64,000 nucleotides of DNA from contig JAVLUZ010000142.1 in the NCBI GenBank assembly GCA_036768485.1, positions 1,701,904 through 1,765,903 of the forward strand. The letters are read 5' to 3'. The DNA is from Mermis nigrescens. Lineage: Eukaryota > Nematoda > Enoplea > Mermithida > Mermithidae. A program made the position numbers and the translations under genes. A model generated the notes under the pieces. The model worked only from the letters and a program-made list of their open reading frames with translations, had not been told where the DNA came from and ran no database searches. Positions 11,944 through 24,000 of the stretch are shown here, in pieces (within the stretch, counting starts at the first letter, position 1; each line of letters begins with the position of its first letter).

Positions 11944-13538
11944 TCACAGAACAGAATTTGATAACAGCCCGGACTGCGGACCAAGATATAACCATTTTCA
12001 GCATAGTAAAATGAACAACCTACAAAACTGCGAATTTTAGCCACAAAAAAACCATAACATGGTTAAACCGATCAAACATCTTCAACGATGATTCTTAGCA
12101 AATATTACCTATTGATTCTGAATATCTTGCAGAATTATTTTATTCAGTCAATGTATTTAGTTGTGAATGCTGAGAAATGTATTGCCTTTAAAATGCACAA
12201 ATTTGCTTATAATTTAGAGGTAATCTTAATAAAAATTGCTAAGATTTATAATCAATAACAATGGCGGATTCAGTATTTTCTAAAATAAGCGATACTTCAA
12301 TTTTTCCCATGGCATATCAAAAGCCGGCAGATAGGGCAGAAAAATTTGAAACATTCTGATTAAATGAAGGATATATAAAATTAAAGCAAATCTTCTCTTA
12401 GTGTTCCTTGATTGAAGTCGAATAAGATAAGCCAGTGTGAAAATTTCTAAAATTAGCGTCAGAAAAATGTGATAAAAGTGCTTAAATTGTTCGGCACATT
12501 TTTGCTCGAAATTTTTTATAAGAGCCACAAATCGCTCTGCCTAAACAGTGCACTTGCTGTAGCTCAAAAAACGGTCTTTTTTGCCATCAAGAAAGTCATT
12601 AAGATTCATTATTGACTATTATTAGACGTTAAGCGTAGTAAAAATTTGTAGACTCCTAATTAACAAATATAGGAATTATTTAAAGATGCACATCTATTCT
12701 TAATCTAGCCAACTTTTTCTGCCAATGGTGGACGCCCCTCATTAAAATCGTCCTTAATCATCACTTAAAAAATAGGTCATAATCGACAATATGCGATAAT
12801 TTCGTACAGAAATTTTGTCAAATCGAGTGGATCTTACTTTGACTTGATTTTCGAGTGACTAGGTCTCTGCTGATTTTTCTAGCTTTTAGTTAGCTGTTTA
12901 CAGAGATATACATACGAAAAAGTCTATTCAAACTGCTACTTCTGATTTTATTATTAGCATTGAAATCGGTTAACACATGTAATCATAAGTGCGCAGCAAG
13001 GCCGACCTATGAGTCAGTTTACTGTTGAGGCAGGGGAGGGTCAAAAATTAAGCTTTTTTGTGCCAAAATGACATTAGAAACGGATATAAATACTAAAAAA
13101 CGTGAAACGATGTCATTTCACACTTTCTGGTCAATATCAAGCATTTTAAAGACAATTTTCGATGTTCATCCATTCTTGGACTTCTTTTTGCCACATTTAC
13201 TCTATAAATTTTCCTTTTTCCAGCTTGCAAGAAGCTCCCATAAAATACAAAATAATGGCGAGACTGGATTAGAACGATTTCGAGTTTTTCGATGATCGCA
13301 ATGAGGAACAGACAAGATTATAATTAAAAGTAGGGATTAGTTTTCTCGGACGATGTGCTAAACGAATTGTCTACTAAGAATTATGAAGAGGCCGAAACAT
13401 GACTATTTGTCAATCGGATCCTGATCACTCGAAATAAAGTCAAAATATGAATCACTTGATTAATTTGAAAATAAGACGCCTTCAGTGAATACCGAAAAAT
13501 GGATTTGAGTAACGTTTCATCACTTTCTTTTACAGAGG

Positions 13539-15945
13539 CCACAAAATGTACTTCGATTTTTCTGTTGCGTAGAGAAAGTCTAAGTTTTAGCAGATTTCTT
13601 ATGATTTTTTGTGCGCATAGGTAACTTTTTACTAGTCCCCTCCATACGTAAGCAGCACCAAAATTCTGGGGAGGGGGATGCAAGATTTTTCAAAGGTCAA
13701 AAAATGGTCTTAAAAATGGTGGTATGGTGAAAAAACACAATTTTTAAACGTTTCTCATCGAGCACTATCCATTGGCATCAAAAAATTGCGAAAAAAACAA
13801 AAAAACATTTTAAAATTGAATTCTGGGGGTATTCTGATTTCTGGGGGGCTATTTTGATTTCTGGGGCAGGGTGCCCATACCCCCTCCCGCGTCCAGGTGT
13901 GGTCCCCTCCTTTTATGAACTCTAATAATCCACAATTCCAAGTATATCCATCTTCTTTGATTCCATCAGAGTATTTTTCTTTGCTAGTACCCTACTTGAA
14001 ATTAGCATGATTTGAGTAAATCAGCCAGTAAACGAATACGGTAACATGCCACTATAATGACTGCAGTCCAAGAACGCGGTAAACAATATTCATCTGAGCA
14101 TGAGCATTAATTTTTTACACAAGACCGCCTAACCTTATTAAGACAAATCAAATGTTTTCAGCGTAAACTTCACGCGACTACTGGGTGTAAAAAAACACAT
14201 ACATTCGGATTCGTTATCCTGGCGTTACATGGAACGTTTTGACAAAAATTGAGCTTTTGCAACGCTCTAGAACTAAAATTAAATTTCAGTGTAAACTTAG
14301 CATAACTGCAGGATGAAAAAAAGCATGCAGTCAATTTTTCAATCCTGACCTAAAGGAACATAGTTTAAAAAAATTACCTTTTTTACGCTCTGGAAGTAAA
14401 ATAAATTTATTATGTAAACTTAACACATCTACAATAATTGAATAGTGTAAACTTTGCAATACTACAGAGTGTAGAGGGAACTAACAATCAGATTCGTAAT
14501 TCTGAGATTGCATAGGACATTAACAAAAGTTAGCTTCTGCAATGCTCTAGAACTAAAGTTAATGATTAGTGTAAACCTTACACGACTGCTGAGTGTAAGG
14601 CAGATTTCAGTCGAATTTGCGATTCTAATATTAGCCTGATATTACAATCAATATTTATGACACAATTAAGTCTTTATAATGGTCTAAAGAAGAATAAATA
14701 TTAGATGCTAACCACTTTACACCACTGTTGAGTGTAAAAAAGCACGCCCAGCTGACGTATGATCGTTTGATCCCTGATTCATGTTTCAGACTAGTGATTA
14801 TGTATAGACTCATGACCAGAGAATGTAGCAAAAAACAACACGGAAACGCGCTAAAACCCCCGATTTTCGACTTTACTACTTCCGAAAAAGCTAAATACTA
14901 ACGGAAATCAACACAATTTGTTGCGACGTGTACCCTTTAGAAAGCACATCATTTTATTTTATTTGACGTAATCCCGATTTTTAAATGGAGGAAGTGGCGA
15001 ACGAAAAAAGGGACAAAAACGTATTTGTTTACAATCCAACACGTTGTAAACTTTAAAAATTTGATCCTAACTCTCCATTGAGTGTAAAGGAATTCAAGTT
15101 GGTCCCGTTTGTAGCCTTTAAATTGTAGTACGCTTGTGTGAGTGGAAAAATTTTGTTCCGCAAAATATTTCAGGTAGTGACCAATCAAAAAATGGAAGAA
15201 AACGTGTTTTTCGTCCGATATTGCACCCCTCATTTCGAATTTTACACCCCCTATAAATAACTTATTATTGAGTTTTTATAAACGCCGTTTGCTGCGACGT
15301 GTAGCCGTATAAACCTACTCTATTTTTACGTTATTCAATATGTACCTATTTATAACCGGAGAAGTTGGCAGAGAACTATGAGACAAAATCTGTTTTTTAC
15401 TCTATTTACTACATTGTAATCTTTAAACCCCTAGATCTAACTCTGCACTGAGTGTAACAAAAATTTACTGATTACATTTCGAGTAGAAAAATTTTTGGGA
15501 CTCATAACTGGAGTTATCGACAGACACAAAAATGACAAAATTGCGACCGAAATCTGCCAATCTGCCTTGTACACCCGCAGATTTTTACACTCTTTACACC
15601 CCTCGAAAATTATTTAAAAATCCAAAGACAAAAAAATGCTTGTTAGAGAACTTTTCTCTACAATTCTGTATTATTAAATTGTATGAGGCGTTTACGCTGC
15701 GTTGTCGACGAATTGTCGTCGCCAATCGTCGAAAGTTCTTATAAGTTGTAACGTTACGCCAAAACTTTACACGCTCATTACAAACTGGGTGTTGAGTGTA
15801 AACAAAAATAAAAATCCCACTGATGTTTTTTATTATCTATCTTTTCAAAAACCGCGCCTCCTAAAAAAATTCTCAGTGTTGCTGTAGGGTTGGACATATA
15901 TTGGGGAGTACCCAAGTATATTAAGGCACGCGCTAACGCGCTACC
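13539..15945 (+). repeat. R4, copy 1 (2-kb TGTAAAC-rich repeat)
   Basis: First of three related copies. The first half has degenerate tandem units of about 125 bp, each with AGTGTAAACTT, a CTACTG word and GCAACGCTCTAGAACTAAA. The second half has longer units around GCTGCGACGTGTAG and ATTGAGTGTAAA. Ends near GGCACGCGCTAACGCGCTAC. Not coding in any frame I can support. Contains the R1 copy at 13643. Confidence 0.7.
13643..13901 (-). mobile_element. R1 MITE inserted in R4 copy 1
   Basis: Starts CATACGTAAGCAGCACC and ends CCAGGTGTG; perfect duplication GTCCCCTC on both sides (13635-13642, 13902-13909). R4 copy 3 at 53630-53650 carries the uninterrupted sequence TAGTCCCCTCCTTTTATG, an empty-site counterpart. 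Confidence 0.88.
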
Positions 15946-16997
15946 TAAGATAACATTTTTATCTAGAATGATTCGCATGTTTGGAGTTTTGCGCCATCTA
16001 TGCATTCTTTAAACACCAGTTTGCTCAGATGCGACAAAATAGCGTGCTGATTTAATGTTTTGACTTGATTAGGACAAAATGTTTATAGCTTTTTTAAATA
16101 TAATCAATAAATTTACCTTTACTGGTTGCTCATTAATCAAAATTAATCGGATAGAATAACATTTTTTTAAAACTTGAAATGGTCTCAGATGATTTAAGCC
16201 ATGCAATACTTATTTAGACCGGAAATTATTGCCCACTGTGCTTGGCTTAAGTCACTATTGTTTGCTTATCAACCCCGCAAGCGGAGGATTAGAATAGGTA
16301 ATTATCCATATAATAATTATGCTTGCACGCTAGCGATTTAAGCGTATTTTTTTGCAGGAAACATTCAAACCTACACCCTTCCGCTAAATCAATTTTAGTC
16401 TCATTGATTAAAAAATATCATACTATATAAAGCCCATCCGCAAAGAGAAGTAATGTATAAAGAGTTTACGCTTGAAACGAATTTCAGTTATCAGGTTGAA
16501 TAGTTGAATAGTATTTCCCATAATTTTACAGTAAATCTGACAAGACGCAATAATGCTCTCGATGGTACTCTTAAAATTGAGGTTAAAAGACAGAATCTAT
16601 TTTTCGCCTTAATTTCATCTTGTTTACAGCGAAAAGTTTACTTTTCCTCACCTATGAATCCATTTCCGCGAATCTTCGCGCGCATATTTAGCCCTGATCT
16701 AGATTTTGGTCATCGTAATATGCAAATTAGATTTACTTTTAGATGTTTCAATATAAAAAGCTTAATAAACTCGCTAAAATCAAGATTTAATTAAAGAATA
16801 CATAATTTTATTGATAGGTTTCCGACATTTGCAGAAATTTGCTACAGGGGTGAGTAATTAATTTGCTGAACTGCATCTGCTTTCCACCCTTTGTCCAGAT
16901 TCTTCTTATCGTGTGTCTCTCCATGCGCAGACTAAATCTTGAATTTAATAAAATTTTTCTGAAACAAATGAATTCAATACGTTTCTGCCGTGCTGAA

Positions 16998-17265
16998 CAT
17001 AGGTGGGCGGCACCAAAATTCTGGGGGGCGTGCAAGATTTTCCAAAGGTCAAAAATAGCCTCAAAAGCAGTGGTATGGCAAGAAAACACAATTCTTCAAA
17101 GTTTCTCATCTATCACTATCCATCGGCATTAAAAATTGCCAAAAAAAACAAAATTCATACATTGAATTCTGGGGAAGCTGTTTTGGTTTATGGGGAGGGG
17201 TATTTTGCTTTCTCGGGGGAAGGGAGAGCATACCCCCACAAACCCCCTCCCCACGCCCAGATGTA
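16998..17265 (-). mobile_element. R1 MITE 90 bp upstream of the gene B start
   Basis: Starts CATAGGTGGGCGGCACC and ends CCCAGATGTA; flanks GTGCTGAA and GTGCCGAT (6 of 8). Its closeness to the start codon places it in the likely promoter or 5' UTR of gene B. Confidence 0.75.
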
Positions 17266-17340
17266 GTGCCGATTATTGGAAATTGCTTGATAATGTATAA
17301 TGTACTACAGATGGGTCGCAAAAGAAATTAATTGCTTGTC

Positions 17341-17358
17341 TTTAATTTTTCCAGAATG
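17341..17358 (+). promoter_or_regulatory. Acceptor-like site abutting the gene B start codon
   Basis: AATTTTTCCAG directly before A-ATG. This fits the nematode 3' splice-site consensus TTTTCAG and suggests spliced-leader addition or a non-coding first exon. Confidence 0.55.
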
Positions 17359-17587
17359 AACAACACTTCCTTTGTTGCTCTGGCTAATGATCTAAAGTTC
17401 GACGAGCTTTGTAGCTCGATGCGTATTCTGGTTGGTATCATTTACTTGACCCTGTCCCTGGGATTCGCTATTCCCTACTTAATCTGCATGTTCATAATTT
17501 ACACCGAAGATTCGCTGATTAATACAGCTTTTTTCAAAGTGGCCATGCATATGTGCTGCGCTGATTTATTTCAAGTCATATTGATGG
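17356..17587 (+). CDS. Gene B exon 1 (N-terminus, TM1, most of TM2)
   Basis: ATG lies one base after TTTTTCCAG, the best acceptor-like site of the three starts. Reads MNNTSFVALANDLKFDEL, then the TM1 segment, IYTEDSLINTAFFK and ADLFQVILMG. Donor ATGG/GTAAGC, phase 1. Confidence 0.88.
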
Positions 17588-17790
17588 GTAAGCAAGTAAA
17601 ATTCAGAAAAATTCCTATCCGGTACTCTTTGCGGTCATTTAATTTCAGGCATTCCTTATATTTTTTGCATAAAACGATGTTTTTTTACGCAGTAAACAAA
17701 AAATAGTAAGAATACTCACTGAAAGGATATTTATTGTAATTTCAAGAGTCTGCTTTTGCGCCATCATGGCATGGCAGCATAATTATAGTA

Positions 17791-17862
<72 letters not shown>

Positions 17863-17942
17863 TTAATAACAATTATAATGATATTATTATTGTTATTATT
17901 ACTATTATTATTATTAAAAATATTAATAAGAATATAATGATG

Positions 17943-18007
<65 letters not shown>

Positions 18008-18033
18008 TAATAATAATAATAATAATCATAATC

Positions 18034-18072
<39 letters not shown>

Positions 18073-21000
18073 TTAATAATAATATTAATAATAATGATAA
18101 TATTAATATTAATAATAATAATCTTTGCGCTTTGCATTCAATCGACCAGGAAGATGGATTTCAACATAGTTGAGAGTTCCTCTTTCTTTCTTGGAGGACA
18201 AGCGATTTGAGTTATGCAGTGATTTTCTCCTTAGAACTTACTTAATAAAAGTTGACTAATTTAAACGTATGCAGCGCCTCAATTCTTGCGTGCTACGGCT
18301 TTAAACCTTCGAACTTTAGAAAAAATACCGAAAAATTGATAGCAGGCGCGAAAAACAATTTTTTGTCGTCTCTCGTAGCTTCGTTCCAACATAAAAACCG
18401 CAAAGGATACGAAATCCATTTTGAAACTTTAGTTTCGAGAACCTTACGGATTCTGCAGCGTCCGACAGAGTCTAGGGGTACATGTATACCGATCAGTTGT
18501 AATGTCCCTCCCACTTATGTATGGTCTGCTTCCTATGAACCATTAGGTAATAGTGATGGACAAGAGATTTCGGTCTTTTGTTAATTAACTTCAAAGACAC
18601 CGGTTTTCACCAAATGAAGGGTATTATTCTTTATGGCCTAACATAAGTGCCTCAGCAGGTTGTATATATACGTAAGGGGGTTGGGGAAGGTATGCATCCC
18701 TAGAAGGCCGAATATTCCCTCCCCCAGAAACCAAAATCCTAGAATTCAATTTTTGAAATTTTTCTTTGTTTTCTTTCACAATTTTTTAATGCCAATAGAT
18801 AGTGCTCGATGAGAAATGTTGTAAAAATGGTGTTTTCCTCTCACCATGTTTAAGAATATTTTTTGACATTTGAAAAATTTTGTTCTCCCCCTAGAATTTT
18901 GGTGTTGCCCACCTAAGATTGTATCTGCTATAGGCTCATTCATACTTCACCCAGGATCGCGCCGCAGGATTATACGGCGTGACTTTTTCTAAAAATAGCG
19001 TAAGATGCGAAAATCGTGCGAGTTGACGTGCCTGCTTAATCGCATTCGTTTCCGACTTTTTGCCCCCGACATTCCGCCGCCGACATTTTGCCCCCATGTA
19101 CGTTTCACCCCTGGAACTTTTGCCCCCAAACATTTCGCCTCTCGGATGTTTCGCCCCCAAACATTTCGCCCCCAGGTACGTTTCGCCCCCGGAACGTTCG
19201 CCCCCAAAACATTTCGCCCCTCGGATGTTTCCCCGAAGTAAGAATTTTTGATTTTTTTCACTTTCAATCCTGATAAGTTTTCAATATTTTCGTTTTTCAT
19301 TTTTAGATTCTTTAAACAATTTTTTAACCATACTTTTAATCATATTGCTGCTTTATTTTTTATTTTCAACAAGAAAACCAGAATTGTCAAATAAAAACAA
19401 TGCTGTTAATTGCGAAGTAAAACGAAAACACATAGATAATGAATGCTGTAGAATGAAAATAAAAACAATCTAATAAAATTCTAAATTTTACGATATTTCC
19501 CGCAGATAATCGATTAAATCTCAATTTTCAATGTCTTCCACAATGCGACGAATTCTGATTGAATTCGCCGCATATTTTCTGTTTTTAAACATCCAAGCAA
19601 AATTGCAACGACAAGTTGATTGGTACAGTATAACGAGATATTTATTGGGAGCGAAACATTCGAGGGGCGAAATATTTGGGGACGAAACATCCAAGAGGCG
19701 AAATGTCTGGGAGCGAAAATTCCGGGGGCGAAACGTACCTGGGGGCGAAATGTCGGGGGCGAAAAGTCGGGGGTGAAATGTCGGGGGCGAATCTTCCGGA
19801 TGCCATTCATACTTATTGCGGAACATGGCGCGATAATCCGCAAAAAACGATGCATCGCCTGTTCCATTCATACTTGTTGCTAATTTTCGCAAATTAGGTT
19901 TTCCTGCGATGCGACGTGCGATTTTTTCTGCGAATCTTGGATAATATCGCACCATTCTTTTGCGCATTTATTCTTTGTCCTTTTCTAATTCAACGCATTG
20001 TCCAGTTGATACAAGTAGAGTATGCAGCTAAATTAATTTAAAGAAACAGAAAAATTCTGGTTTCAGTATAAAATAGCCAAAAAAGGTACTAAAAATACGG
20101 TTCTGTGGTTCTACAGTAATCTGTGAGGGTTTTCAAATTCTGATAGGAGAAATCGCTAAAAATTGTCAAAAAATTTTTAAAGTCTATCATTTTGGAGGTC
20201 TTGCAAGCGTACGAGACATTCTGGTCTAATGTGGCTGGTAATAAATTGCTAAAAAACAATGAATTAAAGTCATTTTTAGGCTGCTTCATAGACCTTTCAC
20301 GATGAACGATATTCAGGGGGCTGAATAAGGGGGGGGGCGCTTCTCCGGAATGAGAGAAGTATTTTCCATAAAAAGGTATTCGAAATTTCCGAAGTCCGAC
20401 AGAAAAAGTTAAGAAAAATAATACGCGCACTTTACAATTTCAAAATTTGTCACCCAATTTCTTATTTTTTTCAATAATTTTTTATTTAAAAGTGTGGGCT
20501 TGAATATTCTAAGCGTATCAGAATTGTCTGACTCTCCTCGCCGACTTATTTTCAAATAGTAATTTTGCGCAAACTTCTAAAAATTAGCACATACTTCGAA
20601 GTTTTTGAGATAAATTCGGATTTAAGCTAAAAATTACGTTCGTAAAATTTTGCCTTCGTACTCACTCACTTCATTTAGAAATGAAACCCCTTTTTACACA
20701 GTAATACACCTCCGCTTCAAATATCTAAGCTCGATTACTTTATACGTTATAAGGGATCAATTTCGAAGAATTTTATCATCATTTTCCCAAATGATGTGAA
20801 ACAAATAAACTCACATGACTGACCAACAATGTTCTATATTTGTTTCCAAGCGGGAGCTTTCTGCTTAAAAGCTCACAGAGCAAGTACAAAACGATTAGCT
20901 TGAATGATGACGTGTTGAAACAGACAAAAATTAAGTTATATCAAATGGTTTTACTGATGACAAAGATCATACGCGTAACGGCTCGAAATTTAGGATTCAG

Positions 21001-24000
21001 GAAGGGGATCTCCGTCCATTTTTTAGGTGGGCGGTGAATGAACCCTAATTTTTGGCCAAAAACACTTCATTATGGCCAAAAATCGCAAGTTTCTTCAATA
21101 ATCAAAGGGAACTTCGAAAATTTCTGACTTTGCATGGGAAGGGGGACGTCCGACCTTGGTTAACGGACAAACCCCCTGTTACATGTATGACAAATATACT
21201 AATAGATCAACTTTATAAGCTATGTAGACGTGACGATGAACCACACAATTAGCTCTGCATGCCACACTCATCAAAGTATGGATGTGCAGTTCGAACATGC
21301 ATTCGACATTTGCGTCATTTACATAATGGCCGACTAGGGCTATAAATCGTCAAATTTGACATTTCGATTGGAACTGTGTGTATAAAAAACACACGTGGGC
21401 GTGGCAGGAAGGGGGGCTTGGGGGTATGCGCCCCCCAGAAGTTGGAATACCCCCAGAAATCAAAATGCCCCCTCAGAATTCAATTTTTGAATTTTTCAGC
21501 TTTTTTAGCGATTTTTTGATGCCAGTGGATAGTACTCGATGAGAAACGTCGAAAAATGGTGTTTTTTCGTCATACGACCACTTTTAAGATCATTTTTTGA
21601 CCTTTAAAAATTTTTCCAACGCCTCCGAAATTTTCTCACCTCCCCCCAGGATTTCGGTGCTGCCCAGCTATGATAAAGAAGCACGAATTTGCGTCAATCC
21701 CCAATTTTGCGAATTCGTATCCGTCGTCAATATGTTGCTGAAAATAGCCATTTTTGACACTTTTCGTACAAAAGTGCGCGATAAAGTATGAATTGCAACG
21801 CGAGTTATCGAACAATGAAATTCGTGGATTACGCAATTTGTTCCGTGATGCGAGTTTCGCAGCAAGTATGAATTAAAAAATCGTGTCGAAGAAAATTCTG
21901 CAATCCGCGCGAACAGTTATTCGCGCGAAAGTTTGAATTGAATTCGCGCGCAAATTCGCAAGTTCGGCACGATGTGTGGAGTATGAACGAGGCTTAATGG
22001 TATATCTATCACCACACTTGGGCGTCGGGAAGTAGGGGGTTGGGGGGAATGCAACCCCCAGAAGTTCGAATACCCGCGCACCAGAAACCAAAATACCTCC
22101 TCTCCAAAATTCAATTTTTGAACACTTGTTTCTGCTTTTCGCAAATTTTTGATGCCATATAAGCTACAGTAACCAAACTTTACAATCAGATAGCTAAATT
22201 GTATATTTTCACTATTTTTGTGGATGTGAGTCAGTACGTGTTTGATAATTTTCGTGTAAAGTTTGGTCACTGTAGCTGATATGAATCGGCTAAAAAACGG
22301 TTGGGGGGGGTAAATTGAATACTAGATCCGAGAAAACTTGGAAAATCGTGTTTTTTCGCCATATTACCATTTTTAAGACCACTTTTGACCTTTGAACAGC
22401 ACCTCCCTAGAATTTTGGTGCTGATCACCTCGCTACGATACCCTAAAACCATTAGAAAAGTCTTTCAACGGGAAGTTCGCTAAAAAATACCTTTAATGAA
22501 CTATCTAGGCGTGCCGGCTGGTCTTTACACAATGTTCAATTTTGTTCCACCGTTTCTAGTCAACAAAGTTCTGGGCGCCCTCGAAGTCTCAAATTGGTTC
22601 GTCTACATGCCGATGGCGCAAGTGCTCGCTTTTAATCGCTTCATCGCGTTGTATTGGCCCGAAAAAGTCAAAACCATATTTAGTCGTGCTTCGATCAACG
22701 TTATGATGACCTTCTGTTGGCTATTTGGTTAGAAATACACGTAGTCAAATATATATATACAGCGACGATACATACATAAGCAACAACGAAAGTCTGTGGG
22801 ATCAAGGGGCTGGGGATAGGTCGTTAAAAAAGGCAGCACCAGAATTCCAATTCGAAGAGTCTACCGATTCTTTCATGTCTTTTTGATTACAGATTGTTTT
22901 ATATGTAATACGAATGATTTTTCAGTCTAAAATGCCAAGATGTAACAAGCTACAAGAAACTATCATCCAAAACATATCTTATTGGGACGAGCATCCAATT
23001 TTCTAAAAATTCGCAGAAAAGAATTCTCACTGTCCTGTAGCCGTAAATAATTATAAATCGTAATGTATAAAAACGCACTTTTTCAATATAGTGACTGAAA
23101 TAGCATCCATATAAATTTTTTTCTACTCATCCAAATCAAACAAACAAATAATCATTTGACAACTCCTTCATTGCACCATTCAAAATGTGCATATTCATTG
23201 AATCATGTAAAGTTGCTAGACAGCTTCAGCTTAAAAGATTATTTTTAAAATATGGCTGCCCTTGATACAAATTTGTGTCGGGCAACCCAGAAGAACGAGC
23301 GAATCTTGTTTAAGCGCGTTTATTCTACAATAAGGCCCATCTAAACACGCAACTATTTACTATTGAGCCTTTCACCTACTGTACAAAGAAAATGGAAGCC
23401 AGCGGAACTCTTTATTATTTTTTTGATGCAACAGGCTACAGTAATAAGAAATTTCTTTGTTTTCGGCAAATTAGTGGCGCCCAAAATTTTCTTGACCTAA
23501 GAATGATTAAGCCTCGATGCACGCTGATGGTGAAGTGCAGTAGCTAGAGGCTTTTCGGTGATGTACTGGGCTAAGAATTGAAATTCTGTGACCTTTGCGT
23601 GTTTCTGAAGAGGCGGCTAGGGTATTGGTCGTCTAATCCAACCAATATAAAAACTGACAATCTGAAAAAATGTATAGGTACTTTATGTCGAATTAACACA
23701 AAATTTATCTTTGCCTGAATTAGGACCAACGTAAAATTTATTGTCAATATGTCGTTTCTCACTAGATCGATATGAAGTCTTCACGCGACATAAACTTTTA
23801 TAGCAGGAAACTTCGCTGGAAATTTAGCATTGATAGTGCAATTAATTTTGAAGATAAAAGAGAATTCTTTCGGGAACATTTTTTATAATGATCAGCAAGC
23901 AACAAGCAAAACATAAAAGTTTTATTTTTAACAGTATAGGTACCTGAAATCATCTTAGTTGACGATTATACAAGTACTATATATATATATATATGATTGC

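Larger units (their letters stand above)
8564..16997. other. Intergenic region between genes A and B
   Basis: Holds R1 copies, the 432-bp MITE and R4 copy 1, listed separately. The gaps 9417-10282, 11944-13538 and 15946-16997 contain no gene I can support. 12980-13300 resembles 57940-58150 (a TTAGTATGAAAA / CATTTTCGAC type of fragment) and is probably decayed repeat. Confidence 0.4.

Noticed and set aside
15900..15960. Helitron 3' end (GCGCTAACGCGC hairpin near CTAAG)
   Set aside because: The stem is only four pairs, copies 1 and 2 differ right after it, copy 3 lacks it, and no TC start or helicase sequence was found.
17742..18173. Long ORFs on both strands
   Set aside because: Poly-Asn, poly-Ile and poly-Tyr translations of an AAT microsatellite.
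19053..19799. CRISPR-like array
   Set aside because: Repeats are contiguous variants without unique spacers, in inverted arms, in a eukaryotic intron.
19005..19897. Pro/Arg/Phe-rich ORFs on both strands
   Set aside because: They come from the GC-rich arms of the foldback-like element; all frames are open because the units contain few stops.
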